Below are positions 17,402-24,290 of a DNA stretch of 34,397 nt, piece after piece. Source of the stretch: Prevotella sp. (GTDB taxonomy: Bacteria > Bacteroidota > Bacteroidia > Bacteroidales > Bacteroidaceae); the NCBI GenBank assembly GCA_017615355.1, contig JAGAAJ010000121.1, positions 1 through 34,397 on the forward strand, written 5' to 3'. The number at the start of each line of letters is the position of its first letter. The first letter of the stretch is position 1. A program made the translations under genes and the position numbers. The notes beneath the pieces were generated by a model. It made no database searches. It was not told the origin of the DNA and saw nothing but the letters and a program-made list of their open reading frames with translations.

Positions 17402-19759
17402 TTACATAATCTGGGAAATCTCCTTGAGATCGTCCACCTCCTTGAGCTTTTCGATAATCTCGTGCACGTCCTCGCGGTCGTGGACACGCAGGTCGATACT
17501 GCCGTCGAAGATGCCGTCCTCCGTAGTGAAGGCAAGGCGACGGATGTCGACGCTGAGCTGGTTGCTGATGACGCGGGTCACCTCGTTGACAAGGCCGCGG
17601 CGGTCGATACCACCGAGGCGGATGGTGGCATCGAAGAAAAGGCGCTTGTGCATGTCCCACTTCACGTCGAGGATGCGGTTGCCGTAGCTGGCCTTCAGCT
17701 TGTTGGCCACGGGACAGGCACGCTTGTGTATCTCAATACGGTTATGATTGTCGATATAGCCCAGCACGTCGTCGCCGGGGATGGGGTGACAGCAGTCGGG
17801 GAAGAGATACTGGCTGATGTTTTCCTCGTTGAGGATGACGGGCTTCTTACGGTTGAACTGCTCAGGCACGATGAAAAGGTCGGGCTGTGTCTCCTCTTCG
17901 GTTTTCTTCGCCTTGACAAAGGGCACATATTTGCGCCATCCGCCGCCGGAATTCTCGGTCTTCTTCTTGTTCTTGCCTTTCAGCTCATTGATATCCTCAT
18001 CACCCAGAAGGATGGTCTTTTCGCCCAATCGCTGATAGAGCTCTTCGCGGCACGATGCCTCGTGGAACTTCGCCAGCTGGTCGGCAGCAGCCAGCGTCAT
18101 CTCGAAGCCGTTCTTCTGCATCCACTCGGTCAGCATTTCCTCTCCCTTCTTCTGCACCTCACGCTGTCCGCGGCGCAGGATGGCCTGTATCTTTGCCTTG
18201 GCCTTGGCCGACGACACGAAGTTGATCCATGAGGGCTGCACATGCTGTGACTTCGACGAGAGCACCTCCACCTGGTCGCCGCTATTCAGACGGTGGCTCA
18301 GGGGCACCAGCTTATGGTTCACCTTTGCCCCGATGCAATGCGAGCCGAGGAAGGTGTGGATGGAGAAGGCGAAGTCGAGGACGGTGGAGTTGGGCGGCAT
18401 CGTCTTGATCTCGCCCTTCGGAGTGAAGACGAAGATCTCGCTGGCATAGAGGTTGAGCTTGATGGCATCGAGGAAGTCCATGGCGTCGGGCTGCGGGTCG
18501 TCGAGGATTTCCTTGATGGTATGCAGCCATTCGCTCATCTCATCCTCGGAATACTCAGAGTTGTCATCGCCCTTGCTACCTGAAGAATAGCCGGCGGCCA
18601 GCTTATCGGCCATGATGTCGTCGGCCTCCTCATTGCTGTTGGCCTTCTTCAGCACGCTCTCCTTATATTTCCAGTGAGCGGCCAGTCCCTGTTCGGCAAT
18701 CTCGTCCATGCGGTCGGAGCGTATCTGCACCTCTATCCAGTGGCCCTGCTTCGACATCAGCGTGACGTGCAGCGCCTGATAGCCGTTGGCTTTCGGCTTC
18801 GTCACCCAGTCGCGCAAGCGGTCAGGATGGCGGCGGTAAATCTTGGTCAGGGCGGCATAGATCTTGAAGCAGTCGCCCACCTCGTCGTCCCTGTTTTTCG
18901 GCTTGAAGATGATGCGCACGGCCAGGATATCGAAAATCTCGTCGAAGGTGACGTGCTTATTCTGCATCTTGCTCCAGATGGAATAGGGTGTCTTCACACG
19001 TTCGCGTATCTCGTACTCGAAGCCCATGTCCTTCAGAATCTTCTCGATGGGCTGCGTAAACTGCTCGAAGGACTGGTGGCGGGATATCTGCGTAGCCTCC
19101 AGCTGATCAACAATGCTCTTGAAATCGTCGGGATGTTCGAACTTGAAGCTGAGGTTTTCCAGCTCCGACTTGATCTTATAGAGGCCAAGGCGGTGAGCCA
19201 GCGGCGCATATAGATATTGTGTCTCGCCTGCAATCTTATACTGCTTGTTGGCAGGCTGCGAGTCGAGAGTGCGCATATTGTGCAGGCGGTCGGCAATCTT
19301 GATGAGGATGACGCGGATGTCCTCGCTCATCGTGAGCAGCAGCTTCTTGAAGTTCTCAGCCTGTGCCGATGCCTGGTCGCCGAAGATACCGCCGCTGATC
19401 TTCGTCAGTCCGTCAACAATCTGCGCAATCTTCGCGCCAAACATATTCTCGATGTCCTCGACGGTGTAGTCGGTGTCCTCCACCACGTCGTGCAGCAGTG
19501 CCGAGCAGATGCTGGTACTGCCCAGACCGATGTCGGAGCAGACGATCTGTGCCACGGCGATGGGGTGCATGATATAGGGCTCACCCGAGAGTCGGCGCAC
19601 GCCCTTGTGTGCCTGTCGGGCGAAGTTGAAGGCCTTGGTGATGAGGTCTACCTTCTTGCGGTGTCGCGTGTTCAGGTAGCTGGCTATCAGCTTGTCGTAG
19701 GCCTCGCTGATGAGTTTCTCGTCAGCGGCTTCGCGGAGTTTAAGGTCATCGTCGTTCAT
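17402..19759 (-). CDS. rel: Rel/SpoT-family (p)ppGpp synthetase/hydrolase
   Basis: Bifunctional stringent-response enzyme of 785 residues that makes and degrades (p)ppGpp. In order: the HD hydrolase domain with H51, H65 and the H90-D91 pair (LLHDVVEDTDY); the synthetase domain with KPKANGYQALH and EVQIRS; a TGS domain (VFTPKGEIKTMPPNSTVLDFAF); a helical and zinc-finger-like region with CCHPIPGDDVLGYI; and a C-terminal ACT domain (GIDRRGLVNEVTRVISNQL). Intact hydrolase residues and an RLRD motif before the KPKANGY segment fit the bifunctional Rel type rather than hydrolase-dead RelA. It is the last core gene of the parA-parB-DUF5683-mltD operon. The 56-base gap before it holds a 9-bp tandem repeat. 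Confidence 0.96.
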   Translation of the reverse strand: MNDDDLKLREAADEKLISEAYDKLIASYLNTRHRKKVDLITKAFNFARQAHKGVRRLSGEPYIMHPIAVAQIVCSDIGLGSTSICSALLHDVVEDTDYTVEDIENMFGAKIAQIVDGLTKISGGIFGDQASAQAENFKKLLLTMSEDIRVILIKIADRLHNMRTLDSQPANKQYKIAGETQYLYAPLAHRLGLYKIKSELENLSFKFEHPDDFKSIVDQLEATQISRHQSFEQFTQPIEKILKDMGFEYEIRERVKTPYSIWSKMQNKHVTFDEIFDILAVRIIFKPKNRDDEVGDCFKIYAALTKIYRRHPDRLRDWVTKPKANGYQALHVTLMSKQGHWIEVQIRSDRMDEIAEQGLAAHWKYKESVLKKANSNEEADDIMADKLAAGYSSGSKGDDNSEYSEDEMSEWLHTIKEILDDPQPDAMDFLDAIKLNLYASEIFVFTPKGEIKTMPPNSTVLDFAFSIHTFLGSHCIGAKVNHKLVPLSHRLNSGDQVEVLSSKSQHVQPSWINFVSSAKAKAKIQAILRRGQREVQKKGEEMLTEWMQKNGFEMTLAAADQLAKFHEASCREELYQRLGEKTILLGDEDINELKGKNKKKTENSGGGWRKYVPFVKAKKTEEETQPDLFIVPEQFNRKKPVILNEENISQYLFPDCCHPIPGDDVLGYIDNHNRIEIHKRACPVANKLKASYGNRILDVKWDMHKRLFFDATIRLGGIDRRGLVNEVTRVISNQLSVDIRRLAFTTEDGIFDGSIDLRVHDREDVHEIIEKLKEVDDLKEISQIM

Positions 19760-19765
19760 AGGAAA

Positions 19766-19810
19766 GGATTTATGGGGCTAATGAGGCTTATAGGACTTAT
19801 GGGACCCATC
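19766..19810. repeat. 9-bp tandem repeat between mltD-like gene and rel (5 units)
   Basis: Five adjacent units GGATTTATG, GGGCTAATG, AGGCTTATA, GGACTTATG and GGACCCATC, with consensus GGRCTTATG, occupy most of the 56-base gap. In the mRNA they read CATAAGYCC, directly upstream of the rel start codon. Confidence 0.8.
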
Positions 19811-19815
19811 AGGTT

Positions 19816-21135
19816 CTACTTCACACGCAGACGCTGGCCAATGCGGATATTATTGCTGCGCAGGCCGTTGAGACTCTTAATCTTGGCCACGGTGGTGCGG
19901 TTTTTGCGGGCAATGGCACTCAGGGAGTCGCCTCGCTTCACGGTATAGTAGACGGCACGACTATTGTTGGTGGCCTGCGTCCGGTCACGACGCGAAGTCC
20001 TCGTGGAGGCGGGCTGATCTTCCTCTATCACCTCTACCGGCTTCACCTCGCGCTTGCCGCTCATGGCATAGATAGAGTCCTCCATGTCGATGAAACGCGA
20101 CACATCGCTCAGCGGTAGACGCAGGGGCGACGGCTTGCTATAGCCGGGCACCATGTCTTTGCGGTAGATGGGGTTGAGCGAACGGATCATGTCGATGTCA
20201 ACGTTGCAGACCGCTGCCACCTTTGCAAAGTCCACGTTCTGGTTGACCATCACCGTGTCGGTCTTGGCAGGCAGCTTGCTCTGCATCGGGCAGATGCCAT
20301 GCTCACAATAGTAGGTCATGGCGTAGTTGGCGGCGATGAAGGCGGGCACATAGCCGCGTGTCTCCTTCGGCAGATAGGGATAGATTTCCCAGTAGTCGCG
20401 CTTTCCGCCAGATCGGCGTATGGCACGGTTGATATTCTCCGGGCCGCAGTTGTAGGCGGCGATGACCAGGTTCCAGTCGCCGAAGATGAGATAGAGGTCG
20501 CGCAAATAGCGTGCGGCAGCATAGCTCGACTTCACAGGGTCGCGGCGGTCGTCGGTCAGCGACGTCACCTCCAGACCGTAGGCCTTTCCGGTGGCCAGCA
20601 TAAACTGCCAGAGGCCCGTAGCACCTACACGTGAGACAGCGGTGGGGTTCAATGCACTCTCGATGATGGGCAGATACTTCAGCTCCAAGGGCAGCTGATA
20701 GGTGTCGAGGGCCTGCTCGAAGATAGGCATATAGAAATTGGCGGCGCCGAGCATATAGCTCACCTGACGGCGCAGGCGGACCATGTAGCGGTCGATGCAC
20801 GAGCGTACCACGTCGTTGTAGGCCATATCCATGATGGTAGGCATCCTCTTCAGACGGTCACGATAGACTTCGTGGCTGACGTCGGGATTCTCGCTCAGCA
20901 TCTGACAGTCGTCAGCCGTGGAGAGATAGGTCTTCGACATATAGAGGTTCATCAGACTGTCGAGGTTGGCATCGGTGAGTGCCTCCGGGAAGTCGAAACC
21001 CGTCTCGGTAACGTCTTCGTTCAGCACTTCCACCTCGTTCTCGTCGTCCATTTCGTCAAACTCAGGAGCTTCAATCTGAGCCATACCCACAAAGGGCAGG
21101 CCGGCCAATAGTGTTAATATCGTTTTCTTCATCAT
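19816..21135 (-). CDS. mltD: Lytic murein transglycosylase (MltD-like) with LysM domain
   Basis: Periplasmic or envelope enzyme of 439 residues that cleaves the glycan strands of peptidoglycan. A signal peptide ends GMAQ near residue 20 and is followed by an acidic, probably disordered stretch. The SLT domain holds catalytic E159 (LPIIESALNP), GATGLWQFM, and the AAYNCGPENINRA and YVPAFIAANY motifs. A weak LysM-like segment lies near residues 310-345 and a clear C-terminal LysM at about 395-439 (YYTVKRGDSLSAIARKN). The domain order matches E. coli MltD with fewer LysM copies. It lies 28 bases after DUF5683 and upstream of rel, placing wall turnover in the partition operon. Confidence 0.94.
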   Translation of the reverse strand: MMKKTILTLLAGLPFVGMAQIEAPEFDEMDDENEVEVLNEDVTETGFDFPEALTDANLDSLMNLYMSKTYLSTADDCQMLSENPDVSHEVYRDRLKRMPTIMDMAYNDVVRSCIDRYMVRLRRQVSYMLGAANFYMPIFEQALDTYQLPLELKYLPIIESALNPTAVSRVGATGLWQFMLATGKAYGLEVTSLTDDRRDPVKSSYAAARYLRDLYLIFGDWNLVIAAYNCGPENINRAIRRSGGKRDYWEIYPYLPKETRGYVPAFIAANYAMTYYCEHGICPMQSKLPAKTDTVMVNQNVDFAKVAAVCNVDIDMIRSLNPIYRKDMVPGYSKPSPLRLPLSDVSRFIDMEDSIYAMSGKREVKPVEVIEEDQPASTRTSRRDRTQATNNSRAVYYTVKRGDSLSAIARKNRTTVAKIKSLNGLRSNNIRIGQRLRVK

Positions 21136-21163
21136 ATTGTGTGATTTCGTTGTTACAATTTTG

Positions 21164-21958
21164 TTAAAAGCCGAGCACGCAGTTCACGCCGATGGCATTG
21201 TTGGCCAGCGAGCGGGTGTCGTTGAGCATACTGCCATTGATGACGGCAGGACGCAGCTTCAATGAGAGGTCCTTGGAGATGTCGAAGACCGAGAGCTCCG
21301 CATCGACATAGGCATCGATGACCGAGATGGCATAGACACCCAGCATCACGAAGAAGCTAAGGTCGCGATAGCGGCGGAAGCGGTCCTTACGTTTCCTGAA
21401 AATCTCCTTGTATCTGTCCTCGTTTGCCGGCGTAATCTGCCGTCCCAGGTGCAGGAACTTGTTGTAGCTGGCCGTGCCAGGGTCGTCGTCCATGATGTCG
21501 AGATAGGCCTGTGCATAGTCCTTGTACATCATATTGTTCCAGCGCATGGCGTAGATGCAGCCCATGAATCCGCCGTAGACGAGGGGCAGCTTCCAGTATT
21601 TGCGGTTGTATATCTGTCCGCCGCCAGGGATGACGAGGGCCAGCCACAAGGCCCGCTGCGGATCGGGAGTCCATGTGCTCCAGTCGCGCTCTTTGTTGAG
21701 AGTTGAGCGTTGAGCGTTGAGAGACATTTGTTCTATAACAGATAGGGAGTCATCTATTGCAAATGAAGAGTCTCTCAACTCTAAACTCTCAACTCTTAAC
21801 CTTGACTGATATATTGAGTCAAGGGCCATGACGATGGAGTCGGGCACCTCGGTCTGCGCCGATGCAGGAATAGCAAACAGCATGAAAAGCATAAGCCTGC
21901 CCAAGCCCTTCCAAAGGGAGGGGCGTTCGGTTATATGATCTATCAGACTTTTCTTCAT
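21164..21958 (-). CDS. DUF5683 membrane protein with repeat-derived segments
   Basis: Protein of 264 residues. The hydrophobic stretch LMLFMLFAIPASAQ (about 22-35) looks like a signal peptide or membrane anchor; then a linker to about residue 92; then the DUF5683 core (PQRALWLALVIPGGGQIYNRKYWKLPLVYGG) with two or three membrane-associated segments and a conserved basic loop. Function is unknown; in my recollection it sits between parB and a transglycosylase gene in many Bacteroidales. Three repeats are built into the gene: residues 12-22 (RPSLWKGLGRL) come from a 29-bp dispersed repeat, and residues 53-62 and 79-88 come from inverted heptamer arrays. The part before the hydrophobic stretch is therefore not ancestral, and translation from an internal ATG at codon 23 or 26 is possible. 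Confidence 0.9.
   Translation of the reverse strand: MKKSLIDHITERPSLWKGLGRLMLFMLFAIPASAQTEVPDSIVMALDSIYQSRLRVESLELRDSSFAIDDSLSVIEQMSLNAQRSTLNKERDWSTWTPDPQRALWLALVIPGGGQIYNRKYWKLPLVYGGFMGCIYAMRWNNMMYKDYAQAYLDIMDDDPGTASYNKFLHLGRQITPANEDRYKEIFRKRKDRFRRYRDLSFFVMLGVYAISVIDAYVDAELSVFDISKDLSLKLRPAVINGSMLNDTRSLANNAIGVNCVLGF
21695..21722. repeat. Heptamer array A in the DUF5683 gene (4 units)
   Basis: Plus-strand units GTTGAGA, GTTGAGC, GTTGAGC and GTTGAGA. On the coding strand they encode SLNAQRSTLN (residues 79-88). The array is inverted relative to array B, 50 bases away; the inner edges GTTGAGAGAC and GTCTCTCAAC pair perfectly over 10 bp. Confidence 0.88.
21773..21800. repeat. Heptamer array B in the DUF5683 gene (4 units)
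   Basis: Plus-strand units TCTCAAC, TCTAAAC, TCTCAAC and TCTTAAC. On the coding strand they read as GTTGAGA-type units and encode RLRVESLELR (residues 53-62). This is the inverted partner of array A, and the only in-gene array here read through in the GTTGAGA direction. Confidence 0.88.
21895..21923. repeat. 29-bp inverted repeat, copy 1, inside the DUF5683 signal region
   Basis: GC-rich element with a CCAAGCCCTTCC core next to AAAGGGAGGGG. It matches the reverse complement of copy 2 (21978-22006) at 24 of 29 positions, and several mismatches would be G-U pairs in RNA. On the coding strand it encodes RPSLWKGLGRL. Confidence 0.85.
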
Positions 21959-21977
21959 TTCTGTATCTTTCTCAACA

Positions 21978-22006
21978 TCCCTCCCTTTAGGAGGGCTTGG
22001 GTGGGC
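21978..22006. repeat. 29-bp inverted repeat, copy 2, between DUF5683 and parB
   Basis: Begins TCCCTCCCTTTAGGAGGGC and ends TTGGGTGGGC, six bases after the parB stop. Paired with copy 1 it would enclose the DUF5683 start codon in a long hairpin with a loop of about 54 bases. Confidence 0.85.
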
Positions 22007-22012
22007 TTTCTA

Positions 22013-22927
22013 CTACAGGCCGCAGACCGCCATAATCCTTGCCAGCTCTTCCTCATCGGCGAAGGGGATGCTGATCTTGCCCTTGCCGCTGGCCGAGCAG
22101 GTGAGCTGCACCTTGGCGCCGAGGAACGAGGTGAGACGCTGACGGGCATCCACCATTGCCTTCGGCAGCTGTGCCTTGGCCGAGATTCTCTTCTTTGCCG
22201 TCTGCACGTCCTCGCCCTGCTTCAGCATCTGTACCATTTCCTCCACCTTGCGCACGCTGTACTGATTCTTCTGCACGTCGCGGAAGAGCTTCAGCTGCAG
22301 CGAAGGCGAGTCGAGGGCGAGCAGCGCACGGGCATGGCCCATGTCTATCTCATGGTTCTTCAGCGACATCTGTATCTGTGCGGGCAACTTCAGCAGACGC
22401 ATATAGTTCGTCACGGCGGTACGGCTCTTCCCCACCCTCTCGCTGATCTTCTCCTGCGTCATGCCGGTCGTCTCAGCCAGGTGCTCGTAGGCCAGGGCTA
22501 TCTCGATGGCGTTGAGGTCTTCGCGCTGGATGTTCTCCACGAGGGCCAGCTCCATCACGTTCTCGTCGTCGACGGTGCGGATATAGGCGGGGATGGCCTT
22601 CAGCCCAGCACGCTGAGAGGCACGCCAGCGGCGCTCACCTGCAATGATCTGATAGCGGTCGGGAGCCACCTGGCGCAGGGTGATGGGAGCAATGATACCC
22701 ATCGTCTGTATGCTGGCGGCCAGTTCCTGCATCGACTGCTCGTCGAATTCACGTCGCGGCTGGTCGGGGTTGGGTTCAATCTGCTCGATGGGAATCTCGT
22801 TGAGGTTCGACGAGCCCTGTGTCCTCACGTCGCTCGTGTCAATCAAGGCATCCAGGCCGCGGCCGGTGCCCATATCGTCCAGGCCACGGCCCAGCACGCT
22901 CTTGTCATATTTCTTTCTAACTGCCAT
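22013..22927 (-). CDS. parB: Chromosome-partitioning protein ParB
   Basis: DNA-binding CTPase of 304 residues that loads at parS sites and organises the replication-origin region with ParA. A basic N-terminus (MAVRKKYDKSVLGRGLDDM) provides the ParA-stimulating tail. The ParB/Srx-type fold includes PNPDQPRREFDE and the CTP-binding motif GERRWRA (residues 97-103). The helix-turn-helix region has MTQEKISERVGKSRTAVTNYMRLLKLP and a C-terminal dimerisation domain follows. Length is normal. It follows the four-helix-bundle cassette by 18 bases and precedes DUF5683. Confidence 0.96.
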   Translation of the reverse strand: MAVRKKYDKSVLGRGLDDMGTGRGLDALIDTSDVRTQGSSNLNEIPIEQIEPNPDQPRREFDEQSMQELAASIQTMGIIAPITLRQVAPDRYQIIAGERRWRASQRAGLKAIPAYIRTVDDENVMELALVENIQREDLNAIEIALAYEHLAETTGMTQEKISERVGKSRTAVTNYMRLLKLPAQIQMSLKNHEIDMGHARALLALDSPSLQLKLFRDVQKNQYSVRKVEEMVQMLKQGEDVQTAKKRISAKAQLPKAMVDARQRLTSFLGAKVQLTCSASGKGKISIPFADEEELARIMAVCGL

Positions 22928-22943
22928 AACATCTTTGATTAGA

Positions 22944-22964
22944 GTTTAGGGTTGAGAGTTGAGA
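22944..22964. repeat. Right heptamer array of the cassette (3 units)
   Basis: Units GTTTAGG, GTTGAGA and GTTGAGA on the plus strand, with a degenerate GATTAGA unit just before (22937-22943). On the coding strand the array encodes the last residues SLNSQP and the TAA stop of the four-helix-bundle gene. Confidence 0.85.
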
Positions 22965-23320
22965 GACTTTACAAACGAATACCGAAGTCCTGAAAGCATT
23001 TTTGCTACAGTCTCTACTCTTCCCTCTACTGTTCTAAAAACATCTTCATTTATATAATTAACTCTGTAGGCAATTTCCATCTGACATAAAACCTCCATCA
23101 AGGAAGTATAAGCCATACCTACGAAATGAGCCTTTTCTTTGTCCGAAGCCCTTCCGACACCTTCCACCACGTTTGAAGGAATCGAAACGACAGCCCTGCG
23201 CAATTGGTCACCAAGTGCATATTTCTCTTCTTTTGGAAAATGACCAACTATTTCATAGACATATTCTACCAAGTCGAGAGCACTATAATAAACCTTTAGT
23301 TTTCTGAAATTGAATTCCAT
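22946..23320 (-). CDS. Four helix bundle protein (23S rRNA intervening-sequence protein family)
   Basis: Protein of 124 residues in the S23/IVP four-helix-bundle family, first known from intervening sequences in 23S rRNA genes and structurally related to the Avd accessory protein of diversity-generating retroelements. Diagnostic features are the N-terminal FRKLKVYYSALDLVEYVYEI helix, the SIPSNVVEGVGR turn between the second and third helices, and a basic third and fourth helix. Members form pentameric barrels in known structures; the biological role is unsettled. The last six residues (SLNSQP) are encoded by the flanking heptamer repeat. It has lower GC than its neighbours and interrupts an otherwise tight parA-parB pair, so it looks acquired. 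The start at 23320 fits the usual N-terminus. Confidence 0.93.
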   Translation of the reverse strand: MEFNFRKLKVYYSALDLVEYVYEIVGHFPKEEKYALGDQLRRAVVSIPSNVVEGVGRASDKEKAHFVGMAYTSLMEVLCQMEIAYRVNYINEDVFRTVEGRVETVAKMLSGLRYSFVKSLNSQP

Positions 23321-23343
23321 AGCACCAAGAAATGTCTCTTATC

Positions 23344-23364
23344 TCTCAACTCTTAACTCTCAAC
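23344..23364. repeat. Left heptamer array of the cassette (3 units)
   Basis: Units TCTCAAC, TCTTAAC and TCTCAAC on the plus strand, inverted relative to the right array. The parA stop codon (23360-23362) lies inside the outermost unit. Confidence 0.88.
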
Positions 23365-24124
23365 TATTTTTTGCGATGATTTCCTTTGCCAATGCGAGGT
23401 GGTTCTTCGAACCCGTTGAGTCGGCATCGTAGAGGATGACGGGGAGGCCGTGTGAGGGGCTCTCCGAGAGTTTCACATTACGCTGGATGACGGTCTTGAA
23501 CACCAGCTCCTGGAAATGACGTTTCACCTCGTCGTAAATCTGGTTGGCCAGACGGAGGCGCGAGTCATACATCGTCAGCAGGAAGCCCTCAATCTCGAGC
23601 TTCGTGTTCAGCTTCGACTTGATAATCTTGATCGTGTTCAGCAGCTTCGAGATACCTTCCAGGGCAAAATACTCGCATTGCACGGGGATAATCACCGAGT
23701 CGGCCGCCGTGAGGGCGTTCACCGTGATGAGGCCCAGCGAGGGCGAGCAGTCGATGAGAATATAGTCGTATTCCTTGCGGATGGGCTCCAGCAGGTTCTT
23801 GATCACACGCTCGCGGTTGTCCAGGTTCAGCATCTCTATCTCGGCACCCACCAGGTCGATATGGCTGGGGATGATGTCCAGTCCCTCAATATCAGTAGTA
23901 TAGATGGCCTCGCGCACGTCAGTCTTGTCGATGATGCACTCATAGAGCGAGCAGTCCACCTGACTGATGTCCACGCCAAGGCCGCTGGAGGCATTAGCCT
24001 GCGGGTCGGCGTCCACCACCAGCACGCTCTTCTCCAGCGTGGCCAGCGAGGCCGCCAGGTTTATGGTCGTCGTGGTTTTTCCCACGCCACCTTTTTGGTT
24101 TGCTAAAGCAATGATTTTTCCCAT
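23360..24124 (-). CDS. parA: Chromosome-partitioning ATPase ParA/Soj
   Basis: Deviant Walker ATPase of 254 residues that binds DNA as an ATP dimer and is stimulated by ParB to move the origin region. The deviant Walker A motif KGGVGKTT is at residues 11-18, the VVDADPQANAS segment follows, and the DYILIDCSPSLG Walker B region is clear. Length and start are standard for chromosomal ParA. It is the first gene of the operon with the four-helix-bundle gene, parB, DUF5683, mltD and rel. The final residues AKNS and the TGA run into the heptamer array, so the original end was probably altered by the insertion. Confidence 0.96.
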   Translation of the reverse strand: MGKIIALANQKGGVGKTTTTINLAASLATLEKSVLVVDADPQANASSGLGVDISQVDCSLYECIIDKTDVREAIYTTDIEGLDIIPSHIDLVGAEIEMLNLDNRERVIKNLLEPIRKEYDYILIDCSPSLGLITVNALTAADSVIIPVQCEYFALEGISKLLNTIKIIKSKLNTKLEIEGFLLTMYDSRLRLANQIYDEVKRHFQELVFKTVIQRNVKLSESPSHGLPVILYDADSTGSKNHLALAKEIIAKNS

Positions 24125-24153
24125 TTCAAACTTTTTCCTATTGATTTAAAATG

Positions 24154-24161
24154 CAAAATTA
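24154..24161 (-). promoter_or_regulatory. Promoter -7 box of the parA operon
   Basis: TAATTTTG on the minus strand fits TAnnTTTG, 29 bases upstream of the parA ATG. No exact -33 TTTG at the expected spacing was found. Confidence 0.6.
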
Positions 24162-24245
24162 CTATTTTTCCATGAAATGCAGACATCTTAGAGAAGATAT
24201 TTAAACATTTTTCAAGAAAATGATGATGCAATACAATTTTTTTCG

Positions 24246-24253
24246 TAACTTTG
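24246..24253 (+). promoter_or_regulatory. Promoter -7 box of the two-domain lipoprotein gene
   Basis: TAACTTTG followed by C fits the Bacteroidetes -7 box, 37 bases upstream of the ATG at 24291. The 166-base divergent gap shared with parA is otherwise AT-rich without further features. Confidence 0.65.
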
Positions 24254-24290
24254 CCAAATAAATCCACGAACTAACCAAAACGAAGTAATT

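Larger units (their letters stand above)
22944..23364 (-). mobile_element. Putative cassette: four-helix-bundle gene between inverted heptamer arrays
   Basis: A 421-bp segment lies between parA and parB. It is bounded by GTTTAGG-GTTGAGA-GTTGAGA (22944-22964) on one side and the inverted TCTCAAC-TCTTAAC-TCTCAAC (23344-23364) on the other, and contains one gene. A hand count over 23041-23280 gives about 40% GC, against about 55% in a sampled line of parB. The outer array supplies the parA stop codon and the inner one the stop of the cassette gene. No transposase or reverse transcriptase is present, so mobility is inferred from structure only. Confidence 0.5.

Noticed and set aside
17462-18232. 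Long open frames on the strand opposite rel, parB, susD and pepP
   Set aside because: They mirror strongly supported genes, have no start context or recognisable domains, and arise from biased codon use in GC-rich genes.
22946-23320. Diversity-generating retroelement, because the four-helix-bundle protein resembles Avd
   Set aside because: No reverse transcriptase gene and no template/variable repeat pair with adenine-biased differences was seen. The sequence fits the broader IVP family.
21698-23364. Phase-variable switch by heptamer copy-number change
   Set aside because: The arrays are short and degenerate and mostly total 21 or 28 bp. They are not at promoters or early codons in the manner of known phase-variable tracts, and one window gives no evidence of variation.
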